From positions 1 to 49,642 of the forward strand of contig NZ_PVWJ01000020.1 in assembly GCF_003003775.1 (NCBI RefSeq): a stretch of 49,642 bases of DNA, read 5' to 3'. Both the position numbers and the translations under genes were made by a program. Within the stretch, counting starts at the first letter, position 1. The number at the start of each line of letters is the position of its first letter. Source of the DNA: Merismopedia glauca CCAP 1448/3. Its GTDB lineage: Bacteria; Cyanobacteriota; Cyanobacteriia; Cyanobacteriales; CCAP-1448. The notes beneath the pieces were generated by a model. It had not been told where the DNA came from. It saw nothing but the letters and a program-made list of their open reading frames with translations, and searched no databases. Shown piece after piece: positions 17,507 to 24,865 of the stretch.

Positions 17507-18289
17507 GTGCCTAGCCCCATGCAAATTCAACGTCGTACTCCTAGCCAGTGGCAACCAAAAGACCCCCTCAATCAGTATGAGGGGATGGCTTTGGGTTTGA
17601 TTTCTACCGGTAGCTTCCCCGCAATTGTCGCCACGGCGGATATGATGCTCAAAACTTCGGGAGTTAAATTAATCGGTTACGAAAAGATTGGTAGCGGTCA
17701 TTGTACCGCAGTGGTAAGAGGTGGAATCGCTGATGTGCGATTGGCTATTACAGAGGGGATTCAAATGGCTGAGCAATCTGGTCATTATATCTCCAGTTCA
17801 ATCATTGCCAGACCTTTGCCTAATTTAGAAGTAGTACTACCGATTGGGAGTCGATTGGGAGAGTGGTTAGAGCAAAAAAATCCTTCTCGAAATAGCAACC
17901 AAGCCATTGGGTTATTAGAAACAATTGGTTTTCCTGCTATGGTAGGGGCGGTTGATGCCATGCTGAAATCAGCCGATGTTCAATTTACAGCATATGAAAT
18001 GATTGGTGCTGGATTGTGTACGGCAATAGTGCGCGGTTCGGTGGCTAATGTAGCTGTAGCTGTAGAAGCAGGGATGTATGAGGCAGAAAGAATTGGGGAA
18101 TTACACGCTGTAATGGTGATACCCCGTCCTTTGGAAGATTTAGAACAGACTTTACCTGTGGCTAAATGCGATTTGGTACAACCTCAACCGTTACAACTAC
18201 CACTCAATCTGAAAGAAACTGTCAAAGAAGTCGTTGAATTACCAGAAATGGTCGAAATTTCGATTCAAGCTCCTTTGGAAAATCAGTAG
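17507..18289 (+). CDS. ccmO: tandem BMC-domain shell protein CcmO
   Basis: A 260-residue shell protein with two BMC domains, at about residues 28-115 and 130-220, each with a GFPA/SFPA-type helix, a GYEKIGSGH or AYEMIGAGL pore-region segment and a final ARPLPNLE or PRPLEDLE strand. Fused BMC proteins form trimers that occupy hexamer positions; CcmO is needed for beta-carboxysome shell formation. The two domains are well diverged, unlike the ccmK pair. The C-terminal tail of about 40 residues is proline- and glutamate-rich. The start is uncertain: GTG 17507 has a weak AGAG upstream, while ATG 17519 has no visible ribosome site. Confidence 0.92.
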   Translation: MPSPMQIQRRTPSQWQPKDPLNQYEGMALGLISTGSFPAIVATADMMLKTSGVKLIGYEKIGSGHCTAVVRGGIADVRLAITEGIQMAEQSGHYISSSIIARPLPNLEVVLPIGSRLGEWLEQKNPSRNSNQAIGLLETIGFPAMVGAVDAMLKSADVQFTAYEMIGAGLCTAIVRGSVANVAVAVEAGMYEAERIGELHAVMVIPRPLEDLEQTLPVAKCDLVQPQPLQLPLNLKETVKEVVELPEMVEISIQAPLENQ

Positions 18290-18366
18290 AGTTAATAAGC
18301 TCCTGTAACAGTAAAAATGACATATTTGCTGGCTCTTATAGACCCTACTGGCACGCTACGCCAACC

Positions 18367-18387
18367 CTCTTCCTTCTTCCCTCTTCC
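18367..18387 (-). repeat. heptad repeat (GGAAGAA family), 3 copies
   Basis: Three consecutive seven-base units CTCTTCC, TTCTTCC and CTCTTCC form a minus-strand GGAAGAA-type array directly before the start of the next gene. On the transcript of that gene they read as pyrimidine-rich sequence in place of a ribosome binding site. Confidence 0.7.
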
Positions 18388-18394
18388 TTAATTG

Positions 18395-19030
18395 ATGCGA
18401 AGCGATCTACAAGGTTTAGAAATTGGCAAAAGAGAGTTCCGCCATTGGACTGGACTAGGGTTTGATGCTATTTTTAGTCCGCCAATTTTACCCAAGTTTT
18501 GCCCGCAATTGCTCAAAAAGTTGCTGCTTTTGCCTTTGATTGCCTTGAGTGGTTGGATACTAGCGCAAATATTTGTCCGAGATCAACTTTTGGCGATCGC
18601 ACTTCACCTATTTTTAGCAGTTGAGTTGATTGTCTGGGAGTTTTGGCGGTTATATCGCAGCTACAAGTACCGCAGTTTAGGGAAATTAATGGGTGAGGTG
18701 GTTTCTTATAACAATATAATTCAAGCCATCGACCTCAACGATCGCATTGAAGAGGCTGGTAATCCTCATGTCAAGTTAGAGGAAAGAGAAAAAGTTCTAG
18801 CAGCTTTACAACTAACTAGAGAAGATTTGATTAGGGCATTGAAAACTGAAAGGATATTGCGAGAAAATGCTAAATTTATGCGAATTAATCCCCATTTGTT
18901 TGCTTCTAATTTGACGGCTTTAACCACATTACAAGTGAGCGATCGCGCGACAGAACACGGACGTTTGCTCAATGAAGCTTTGCAAATTGCCATAGATGTG
19001 CAACAGCAGGTAAAAAATCTGCCAAGATAG
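18395..19030 (+). CDS. conserved membrane protein of unknown function
   Basis: A 211-residue protein that I do not recognise. Two hydrophobic segments lie at about residues 42-60 and 65-83 (LLKKLLLLPLIALSGWILA and LLAIALHLFLAVELIVWEF), forming a membrane hairpin. The rest is a charged, helical, probably coiled-coil cytoplasmic region (about residues 90-211). ATG 18395 is preferred over the in-frame TTG just before it. It follows ccmO by about 105 bases on the same strand and could be read with the carboxysome genes, but the heptad repeat between them argues against tight coupling. No catalytic motif is seen. Confidence 0.65.
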   Translation: MRSDLQGLEIGKREFRHWTGLGFDAIFSPPILPKFCPQLLKKLLLLPLIALSGWILAQIFVRDQLLAIALHLFLAVELIVWEFWRLYRSYKYRSLGKLMGEVVSYNNIIQAIDLNDRIEEAGNPHVKLEEREKVLAALQLTREDLIRALKTERILRENAKFMRINPHLFASNLTALTTLQVSDRATEHGRLLNEALQIAIDVQQQVKNLPR

Positions 19031-19040
19031 GCTTAGTTAA

Positions 19041-19063
19041 GGAAGAAGGAAGAAGGAAGAAAG
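19041..19063 (+). repeat. heptad repeat (GGAAGAA), 3 copies
   Basis: Three perfect tandem copies of GGAAGAA (19041-19061) plus two further bases, followed by a run of seven T at 19064-19070, just after the stop of the preceding gene. This belongs to the short tandemly repeated repetitive (STRR) class described in filamentous cyanobacteria. Confidence 0.85.
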
Positions 19064-19148
19064 TTTTTTTGACTATTAAAGCTCTAAAAAAGACGATAAT
19101 TTGACTTTTTCCGAAGATATAATCACTACAAGTAGGGGATTAAAGTTG

Positions 19149-20468
19149 ATGAGCAAACAACCCAAAATTATAGTTCTTGATGACGATCCGACGGGTTCTC
19201 AAACCGTCCATAGCTGTCTTTTGCTGATGCGTTGGGATGTGAAGACATTACAGATGGGATTGGCAGATCCAGCCCCGATTTTCTTTATTTTGACCAATAC
19301 TAGAGCCTTGAATCCAACTCAAGCGGCTCAAGTGACGAGGGAAGTGTGTCAAAACCTGAAAAAGGCGATCGCCATCCAAGGAATTAGCGAGTTTTTAGTC
19401 GTCAGTCGCTCTGATTCTACATTAAGAGGGCATTATCCCATTGAAACCGATGTTATTGCCTCCGAACTTGGCCCTTTTGACGGTCATTTTTTAGTTCCTG
19501 CCTTTTTTGAAGGGGGCAGATTTACTAAAGATAGCATTCATTATTTAGTAGTAGATGGAGTTCCCACTCCCGTACACAAAACCGAATTTGCTCGTGATTC
19601 TGTCTTTGGCTATCAACACAGCTATTTACCAGATTATGTCGCGGAAAAAACTCAGGGAAGGATAAATGCCGATCGAGTTGAGAGATTTACTTTAGATCGG
19701 ATTCGGAGTGGTACGCAAGATAAATTACTGCAACTCAGTGATAATCAGTGCGTGGTTGTCGATGCAGAAAAACAAGCCGATTTAGATATCTTTGCTAGTG
19801 ATGTGCTAGCAGTCGCAAGTCAAGGAAAACGTTTCCTATTCCGCAGCGCAGCCAGTTTATTAACTTCCTTAGCCAAATTACCACCCCAACCCATAGCATC
19901 TACTCAGATGTCCCAATACGTCAAAACAGACTATCCTGGGGTAGCAATTGTGGGTTCTCACGTCAAAAAGACAACCGAACAGCTAGAACGCCTGCTACAA
20001 GAACCGGAAACAACAGGGATTGAAGTTGATGTGTCTCAACTTCTGGGGGGTGGTAAAGCTGAATATGACAGGCTTTTAGGAGAAACTCTAGAGAAAGTTC
20101 AATCTAGCTACCTTGCAGGAAAAACTCCTGTGGTTTATACCTCTCGTCAAGAATTGAGTTTTCCAGATATTAAAACTCGCTTAGATTTTGGGATGAATGT
20201 TTCGGCTTTATTAATGGATATTGTCAAAGGATTGCCCAAAGATATCGGATTTTTGATAAGTAAGGGGGGAATTACCTCTAACGATGTTTTAAGTACTGGT
20301 TTAGCTTTGCGATCGGCTAGACTTTTAGGGCAAATTATACCTGGTTGTTCTGTCATTAGAACTCCTGAAGACTTACCTAGTTTCCCTAATTTACCTGTAG
20401 TATTGTTTCCAGGAAACGTTGGCGATCGCGAAGCGTTAGCTACAGTTTGGCAACGTTTAACTATCTAG
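19149..20468 (+). CDS. four-carbon acid sugar kinase family protein (DUF1537)
   Basis: A 439-residue kinase of the OtnK/DtnK family, which phosphorylates four-carbon acid sugars such as threonate or erythronate in other bacteria. The N-terminal domain has LDDDPTGSQTVH (substrate binding), TNTRAL and VSRSDSTLRGHYP. The C-terminal nucleotide-binding domain has ISKGGITSNDVL and LFPGNVGD, both family hallmarks. ATG 19149 is chosen over TTG 19101 because the family motif starts about 10 residues later and AGGGG lies upstream. The usual partners (dehydrogenase, isomerase, aldolase) are absent here, so the substrate in this organism is unclear. Confidence 0.85.
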   Translation: MSKQPKIIVLDDDPTGSQTVHSCLLLMRWDVKTLQMGLADPAPIFFILTNTRALNPTQAAQVTREVCQNLKKAIAIQGISEFLVVSRSDSTLRGHYPIETDVIASELGPFDGHFLVPAFFEGGRFTKDSIHYLVVDGVPTPVHKTEFARDSVFGYQHSYLPDYVAEKTQGRINADRVERFTLDRIRSGTQDKLLQLSDNQCVVVDAEKQADLDIFASDVLAVASQGKRFLFRSAASLLTSLAKLPPQPIASTQMSQYVKTDYPGVAIVGSHVKKTTEQLERLLQEPETTGIEVDVSQLLGGGKAEYDRLLGETLEKVQSSYLAGKTPVVYTSRQELSFPDIKTRLDFGMNVSALLMDIVKGLPKDIGFLISKGGITSNDVLSTGLALRSARLLGQIIPGCSVIRTPEDLPSFPNLPVVLFPGNVGDREALATVWQRLTI

Positions 20469-20762
20469 CAACAATTAACTGACAGAATGCCATTACTGTC
20501 CTAGGATACATCGAGAAAGGTGTTAAGGTAAGACTCCCCAGCCAACAACATTAAACGATGAGGTGTTGGGTTATGCCTAACGGCAGGCTAGCGCCAACCT
20601 ATCGTCAACCCAACCTACAATATTCTATTGATGCAGGTTGAATTTAACTTCTGACTTCTGACTTCTGACTTCTGACTTCATGTATGTTTCTTTTTCTGTA
20701 ACCAATTAGTTTTGTCGTAAATTACTGTGTTACATTCCTGTCGATGGTTAAGTGAGGGGTAA
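20469..20762. other. 294-base intergenic region with dispersed repeats
   Basis: No ORF is seen. It contains a long-range stem (GTTGGGTT 20565-20572, AACCCAAC 20607-20614) whose right half AACCCAACCTACA recurs at 39855-39867, and a four-copy heptad array near 20650. It is best read as accumulated dispersed repeats plus the promoter of the downstream gene. Confidence 0.6.
20647..20679 (+). repeat. heptad repeat (ACTTCTG), 4 copies plus ACTTC
   Basis: Four exact tandem copies of ACTTCTG and a partial fifth, ACTTC. The same arrangement of four copies ending in ACTTC occurs at 37042-37074 with the variant ACTTTTG. An STRR-type array, intergenic, of unknown function. Confidence 0.9.
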
Positions 20763-21629
20763 ATGTTTTTCACAGATGCGCGAGATTATCAAATTGTATT
20801 TCTAGCTAGTTTTTTATTTCTGGGAATTGGTAATAGAGATTGGACTTTACACCCAGGAACTATAGTCACTTTATTCTTAACTTGTTGGATAACTCAGGTA
20901 GTTTGTCTTTATCTGAAAGTAGAAGTCTTCCCTCACAGTGAATCTTTAGAAGAGCGTAAAATCCAGTCGCAATCCTATCTTTCAAGTTTGCGGAGTGCGA
21001 CGATCACGGCTTTGGGTTTGAGTTTATTACTAAGGGCAGATACTACCACTACGATTATTATAGCTGGTGTGTTGGCGATCGCCAGCAAATTCATTTTAGA
21101 ATTCCGTGGTAAGCACTTTTTTAATCCCGCTAATTTTGGGATTATTGCTACTGTAATTCTAACTCAAGATGCTTGGGTTTCGCCAGGACAATGGGGTGAT
21201 GAATGGTGGTATGCACTCCTGTTTATGGGAACTGGCGGAATTGTCCTTAAAAAAGTGGGAAGGTGGGATACAACAGTCGCTTTTTTAGTTAGTTATGGCG
21301 CGTTAGAAGCAATCAGAAATGTTTGGTTGGGTTGGACTTGGGATGTGTATTTTCACAGGTTAATGAGTGGTTCTTTACTACTTTTTGCCTTGTTTATGAT
21401 TACCGATCCTCGTTCGATTCCTGATGCTAAACCTAGTCGATTAATTTGGTCTTTTGCAATCGCTGGTTTAACCTTTATTCTGCGGAACTTTTTCTTGATC
21501 AATTCGGCTGTGTTTTGGGCACTATTTATCATCTCTCCTTTGACTGTTCTACTCGATTTATTGTGGAGAGAAAAACAATTTACTTGGTCTGCTTTGAAAC
21601 CAGTCAGCGAGAGTAAAGCTTTAGCTTAG
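20763..21629 (+). CDS. RnfD/NqrB-like integral membrane protein
   Basis: A 288-residue protein with about nine or ten predicted membrane segments, resembling the RnfD/NqrB/RnfE family of redox-driven ion pump subunits. Family-like segments are GKHFFNPANFGI (about residues 116-127), SGSLLLFALFMITDPRSIPDA and the C-terminal helices. I see no SGAT flavinylation motif, so covalent FMN binding is doubtful. No other Rnf or Nqr subunit is nearby. A good ribosome site (AGGGGTAA) precedes the ATG. It is followed at 13 bases by the first DUF2330 gene, so the two are probably co-transcribed and co-functional. A role in electron transfer across the membrane to periplasmic partners is inference only. Confidence 0.72.
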   Translation: MFFTDARDYQIVFLASFLFLGIGNRDWTLHPGTIVTLFLTCWITQVVCLYLKVEVFPHSESLEERKIQSQSYLSSLRSATITALGLSLLLRADTTTTIIIAGVLAIASKFILEFRGKHFFNPANFGIIATVILTQDAWVSPGQWGDEWWYALLFMGTGGIVLKKVGRWDTTVAFLVSYGALEAIRNVWLGWTWDVYFHRLMSGSLLLFALFMITDPRSIPDAKPSRLIWSFAIAGLTFILRNFFLINSAVFWALFIISPLTVLLDLLWREKQFTWSALKPVSESKALA

Positions 21630-21642
21630 AGGAGTGATCTTT

Positions 21643-22989
21643 GTGAGATATTATCGTTTTTTTTGCAGTTGCATTTTATCTATACTATTATTAGTTGGAT
21701 ATATGCCATCTGCCTGGGCATTTTGTGGATTTTATGTATCTAAAGCTGACAGTAAGTTATATAATCAAGCCTCACAGGTAGTCATTGCCAGAGATGGCGA
21801 TCGCACCATTTTAACGATGGCAAATGATTACCAAGGAGACGTGAAAGATTTTGCGATCGTAGTCCCTGTTCCTGTCAAAATAGAGAAGGAACAAGTTAAG
21901 ATTGGCGATCCTAAAGTTATTCAACACTTGGATGCATTTAGCGCGCCTAGATTAGTCGAATATTTCGACTCAGATCCTTGCTTAGAAAGAGTACGTTTAA
22001 ACTTCAATATAGGCTTGACTGGTGCAGATAGCCTTGACAATCAATTAAGATATCGTGCTGAAAAAAAAGATAATTTAGGAGTAACAATAGAAGCCAAATT
22101 CAACGTCGGAGAATACGAAATATTAGTCCTCAGCGCCAAACAATCCGACGGTTTAGAAACCTGGCTCAAACAAAACGGCTACAAACTTCCCAGAGGTGCA
22201 AGTCAACTATTGCAACCTTACATCAAACAAAAGATGAAATTCTTTGTCGCTAAAGTCAACCTCAAAGAATTTGATAAATCAGGTTCGGAGTTTTTACGTC
22301 CTTTAATGATAGCCTACTCTTCACCTAAGTTCATGTTACCAATTCGCTTAGGGATGATGAATTCAACTAACGAACAAGACTTAATTGTTTACGTACTTTC
22401 TCCCAAAGGACAAGCCGAAGTCACTAACTATCGTACAGTTAAAGTTCCTTCTGGAGACGAAATTCCCGTCTATGTAAAAAATGAGTTTGGCGAGTTCTAT
22501 AAATCCATGTTCCAAACTTCTTATAACAAAGAAGATCGGAAAGTAGCTTTCTTAGAATATGCTTGGAATATGAGTAACTGCGATCCTTGTTCAGCAGAAC
22601 CTTTAAATGAAGAAGAACTCAAAAAAGCTGGTGTATTTTGGTTAGAGTCAAATTTAAATCGCGGAATTCCTTTTTCAAATAAAGTCTTCATCACTCGACT
22701 TCATATTAGATATAGTCGAGATAAATTCCCAGAAGATCTGATGTTTCAAGAAACAGCAAATCAAGAGCACTTTCAAGGTAGATATGTGTTGCGTCATGCT
22801 TATACTGGAGAAACTAAATGTGCAGCCGGAAGAGAGTATAGAAGAGGTTTGAAACAGAGATTTGAACGAGAAGCACAGACTTTAGCTAAGTTGACTGGTT
22901 GGAATATTAAAGATATTCGCAAAGAAATGGATTTTGCAGAAACTGTCGGTACAACCGAACCATTTTGGCGAGACATTTGGGGACAATAA
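21643..22989 (+). CDS. DUF2330 exported protein, copy 1
   Basis: A 448-residue exported protein of the DUF2330 family, whose function is unknown. The start is taken at GTG 21643, because GAGGAG ends eight bases before it and the signal peptide then aligns in length with copy 2; the GTG at 21634 overlaps that ribosome site. After a signal peptide ending AWA, the mature protein begins FCGFYVSKADSKLYN. Conserved cysteines include the CDPC motif and others near the C-terminus. Residues about 117-146 form a linker unlike that of copy 2, while the following 160 codons are almost identical in nucleotide sequence. Lies 13 bases after the RnfD-like gene. Confidence 0.85.
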   Translation: MRYYRFFCSCILSILLLVGYMPSAWAFCGFYVSKADSKLYNQASQVVIARDGDRTILTMANDYQGDVKDFAIVVPVPVKIEKEQVKIGDPKVIQHLDAFSAPRLVEYFDSDPCLERVRLNFNIGLTGADSLDNQLRYRAEKKDNLGVTIEAKFNVGEYEILVLSAKQSDGLETWLKQNGYKLPRGASQLLQPYIKQKMKFFVAKVNLKEFDKSGSEFLRPLMIAYSSPKFMLPIRLGMMNSTNEQDLIVYVLSPKGQAEVTNYRTVKVPSGDEIPVYVKNEFGEFYKSMFQTSYNKEDRKVAFLEYAWNMSNCDPCSAEPLNEEELKKAGVFWLESNLNRGIPFSNKVFITRLHIRYSRDKFPEDLMFQETANQEHFQGRYVLRHAYTGETKCAAGREYRRGLKQRFEREAQTLAKLTGWNIKDIRKEMDFAETVGTTEPFWRDIWGQ

Positions 22990-22995
22990 ATTAAA

Positions 22996-23024
22996 GTAGA
23001 GACGTAGCAGTGCTACGTTTCTAC
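22996..23024 (+). terminator. hairpin between the two DUF2330 genes
   Basis: A 13-base stem (22996-23008 with 23012-23024, one G-T pair) around a three-base loop AGT. Each half carries the segment ACGTAGC or its complement. No T-run follows, so it may be an RNA-stabilising or attenuating structure, or a dispersed palindrome. It lies seven bases after the first DUF2330 stop and 28 bases before the next start. Confidence 0.5.
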
Positions 23025-23052
23025 AGAAGTATTAAAATGGAGGAAATAATTA

Positions 23053-24375
23053 ATGAAATACTGGCGCATTTTAAGTAGTTTCTTGTTAGCTATTACGATT
23101 TGTTTTAGCAACATGGGAAACGCTTGGGCATTTTGTGGATTTTATGTATCTAAAGCTGACAGTAAGTTATATAATCAAGCATCACAGGTAGTAATTGCAA
23201 GGGATGGCGATCGCACCATCTTAACTATGGCAAATGATTACCAAGGAGACGTAAAAGATTTTGCCATAGTTGTACCAGTTCCTGTCAAAATAGAAAAGGA
23301 ACAAGTTAAGATTGGCGATCCTAAAGTTATTGAACGTTTGGATGCATTTAGCGCACCTAGATTAGTCGAATATTTCGATTCTAATCCTTGCGAACCACAA
23401 GTATTCTACGATCGCCTACCAGCTTCTGCACCCCTTCCAGCACCAGCACCTATTGCTAGGGAAAGAGAGGGTGCTTTAGGAGTAACAATAGAAGCCAAAT
23501 TCAACGTTGGAGAATACGAAATATTAGTCCTCAGCGCCAAACAATCCGACGGTTTAGAAACCTGGCTCAAACAAAACGGCTACAAACTTCCCAGAGGTGC
23601 AAGTCAACTATTGCAACCTTACATCAAACAAAAGATGAAATTCTTTGTCGCTAAAGTCAACCTCAAAGAATTTGATAAATCTGGCTCGGAGTTTTTACGT
23701 CCTTTAATGATAGCCTACTCTTCACCTAAGTTCATGTTACCAATTCGCTTAGGGATGATGAATTCAACTAACGAACAAGACTTAATTGTTTACGTACTTT
23801 CTCCCAAAGGACAAGCTGAAGTCACTAACTATCGCACAGTTAAAGTTCCTTCTGGAGACGAAATCCCAGTCTATGTAAAAAATGAGTTTGGTGAGTTCTA
23901 TAAATCCATGTTCCAAACTTCTTATAACAAAGAAGATAAGAAAGTGGCATTCCTAGAATATGCTTGGAATATGAGTAACTGCGATCCTTGTTCAGCAGAA
24001 CCTTTAAATGAGGAAGAACTTAAAAAGGCTGGTGTATTTTGGTTGAAGCCAGATGCTTCGAGTCAAGTATTTATTTCTCGGATTCATGTACGTTACACTC
24101 GCGATAAGTTTCCCGAAGATCTGATGTTTCAAGAGACATCAAATCAAGAGTCTTTTCAAGGTAGATATGTGTTGCGTCATGCGTATACGGGAGAAACTAA
24201 TTGCTCAGCCGGAAGAGAGTATAGAAGAGGTTTGAAACAGAGATTTGAACGGGAAGCGCAGACTTTAGCTAAGTTGACTGGTTGGAATATTAGAGATATT
24301 CGGAAAAAGTTAGATTTAGCTGAAGAAGCCTCTCCTCCTAGCGATCCTTTCTGGAAGAATATTTGGGGGGAATAA
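23053..24375 (+). CDS. DUF2330 exported protein, copy 2
   Basis: A 440-residue paralogue of the gene just upstream. A clear ribosome site GGAGG precedes the ATG by about nine bases. Signal peptide to about residue 26 (NAWA), then the same FCGFYVSKADSK start, the same CDPC motif and a similar C-terminus. The only strongly different parts are a linker at about residues 115-143, here proline/alanine-rich (PASAPLPAPAPIA), and a short region near residue 340. The family is unassigned biochemically. Location outside the cytoplasmic membrane is inferred from the signal peptide, and conserved cysteines suggest disulfides or metal binding. Confidence 0.85.
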   Translation: MKYWRILSSFLLAITICFSNMGNAWAFCGFYVSKADSKLYNQASQVVIARDGDRTILTMANDYQGDVKDFAIVVPVPVKIEKEQVKIGDPKVIERLDAFSAPRLVEYFDSNPCEPQVFYDRLPASAPLPAPAPIAREREGALGVTIEAKFNVGEYEILVLSAKQSDGLETWLKQNGYKLPRGASQLLQPYIKQKMKFFVAKVNLKEFDKSGSEFLRPLMIAYSSPKFMLPIRLGMMNSTNEQDLIVYVLSPKGQAEVTNYRTVKVPSGDEIPVYVKNEFGEFYKSMFQTSYNKEDKKVAFLEYAWNMSNCDPCSAEPLNEEELKKAGVFWLKPDASSQVFISRIHVRYTRDKFPEDLMFQETSNQESFQGRYVLRHAYTGETNCSAGREYRRGLKQRFEREAQTLAKLTGWNIRDIRKKLDLAEEASPPSDPFWKNIWGE

Positions 24376-24865
24376 AGGCTGAGACTAGCTTCTCGTCTGG
24401 GTTATATCGAAATGTAGTTAGTTCAATTATTTTATACCTAGTTGGCTAACTACATAATCTTACTAGCTATTTCGATCATTTTTTGCCAGCCACACTACGG
24501 TTATTCAGATATTGATCGAGTTTCCATACAAGTCAGGAAGAGAACCACAAAGGCACAAAGAACACGAAGAGTTTCACGGATAATTTGCGATCGCTCTCAA
24601 GCTATTCTAGTTCAGTAATTTCAACTGCCACCAAAACCTTTTATTAACAATTATTAAAAAGATAGTACCACTACTGGGCGATCTAGGTTATGACTTAGAG
24701 TAGAGTGGTTCTACTATCGCCTCATCTTTATTATTCTATACAGAATTAAACCCGTGTAGGTATACTGCTTGGCGATCGCTTTTTGGGTGCGTTGTTTGTA
24801 GCTGTAGATTCTATATCTCTCAGCTTTTTTGAGGAGTGAAACCTGTTTTAGGTCATATTTGAAAA
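24376..24865. other. 490-base intergenic region
   Basis: No credible ORF on either strand. It begins with a 10-base inverted repeat (24412-24455) that may end the DUF2330 transcripts. Near 24543 is a CACAAAGGCACAAAGAACAC segment of a kind that recurs between cyanobacterial genes. The rest presumably carries the promoter of the macroglobulin gene; GAGGAG at about 24830 lies too far from its ATG (24866) to be the ribosome site. Confidence 0.55.
24412..24455 (+). terminator. 10-base inverted repeat after DUF2330 copy 2
   Basis: ATGTAGTTAG at 24412-24421 and CTAACTACAT at 24446-24455 are exact complements with a 24-base AT-rich loop, 36 bases after the stop codon. Weak as an intrinsic terminator because the stem is AT-rich and there is no adjacent T-run; it could equally be an operator. 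Confidence 0.35.
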
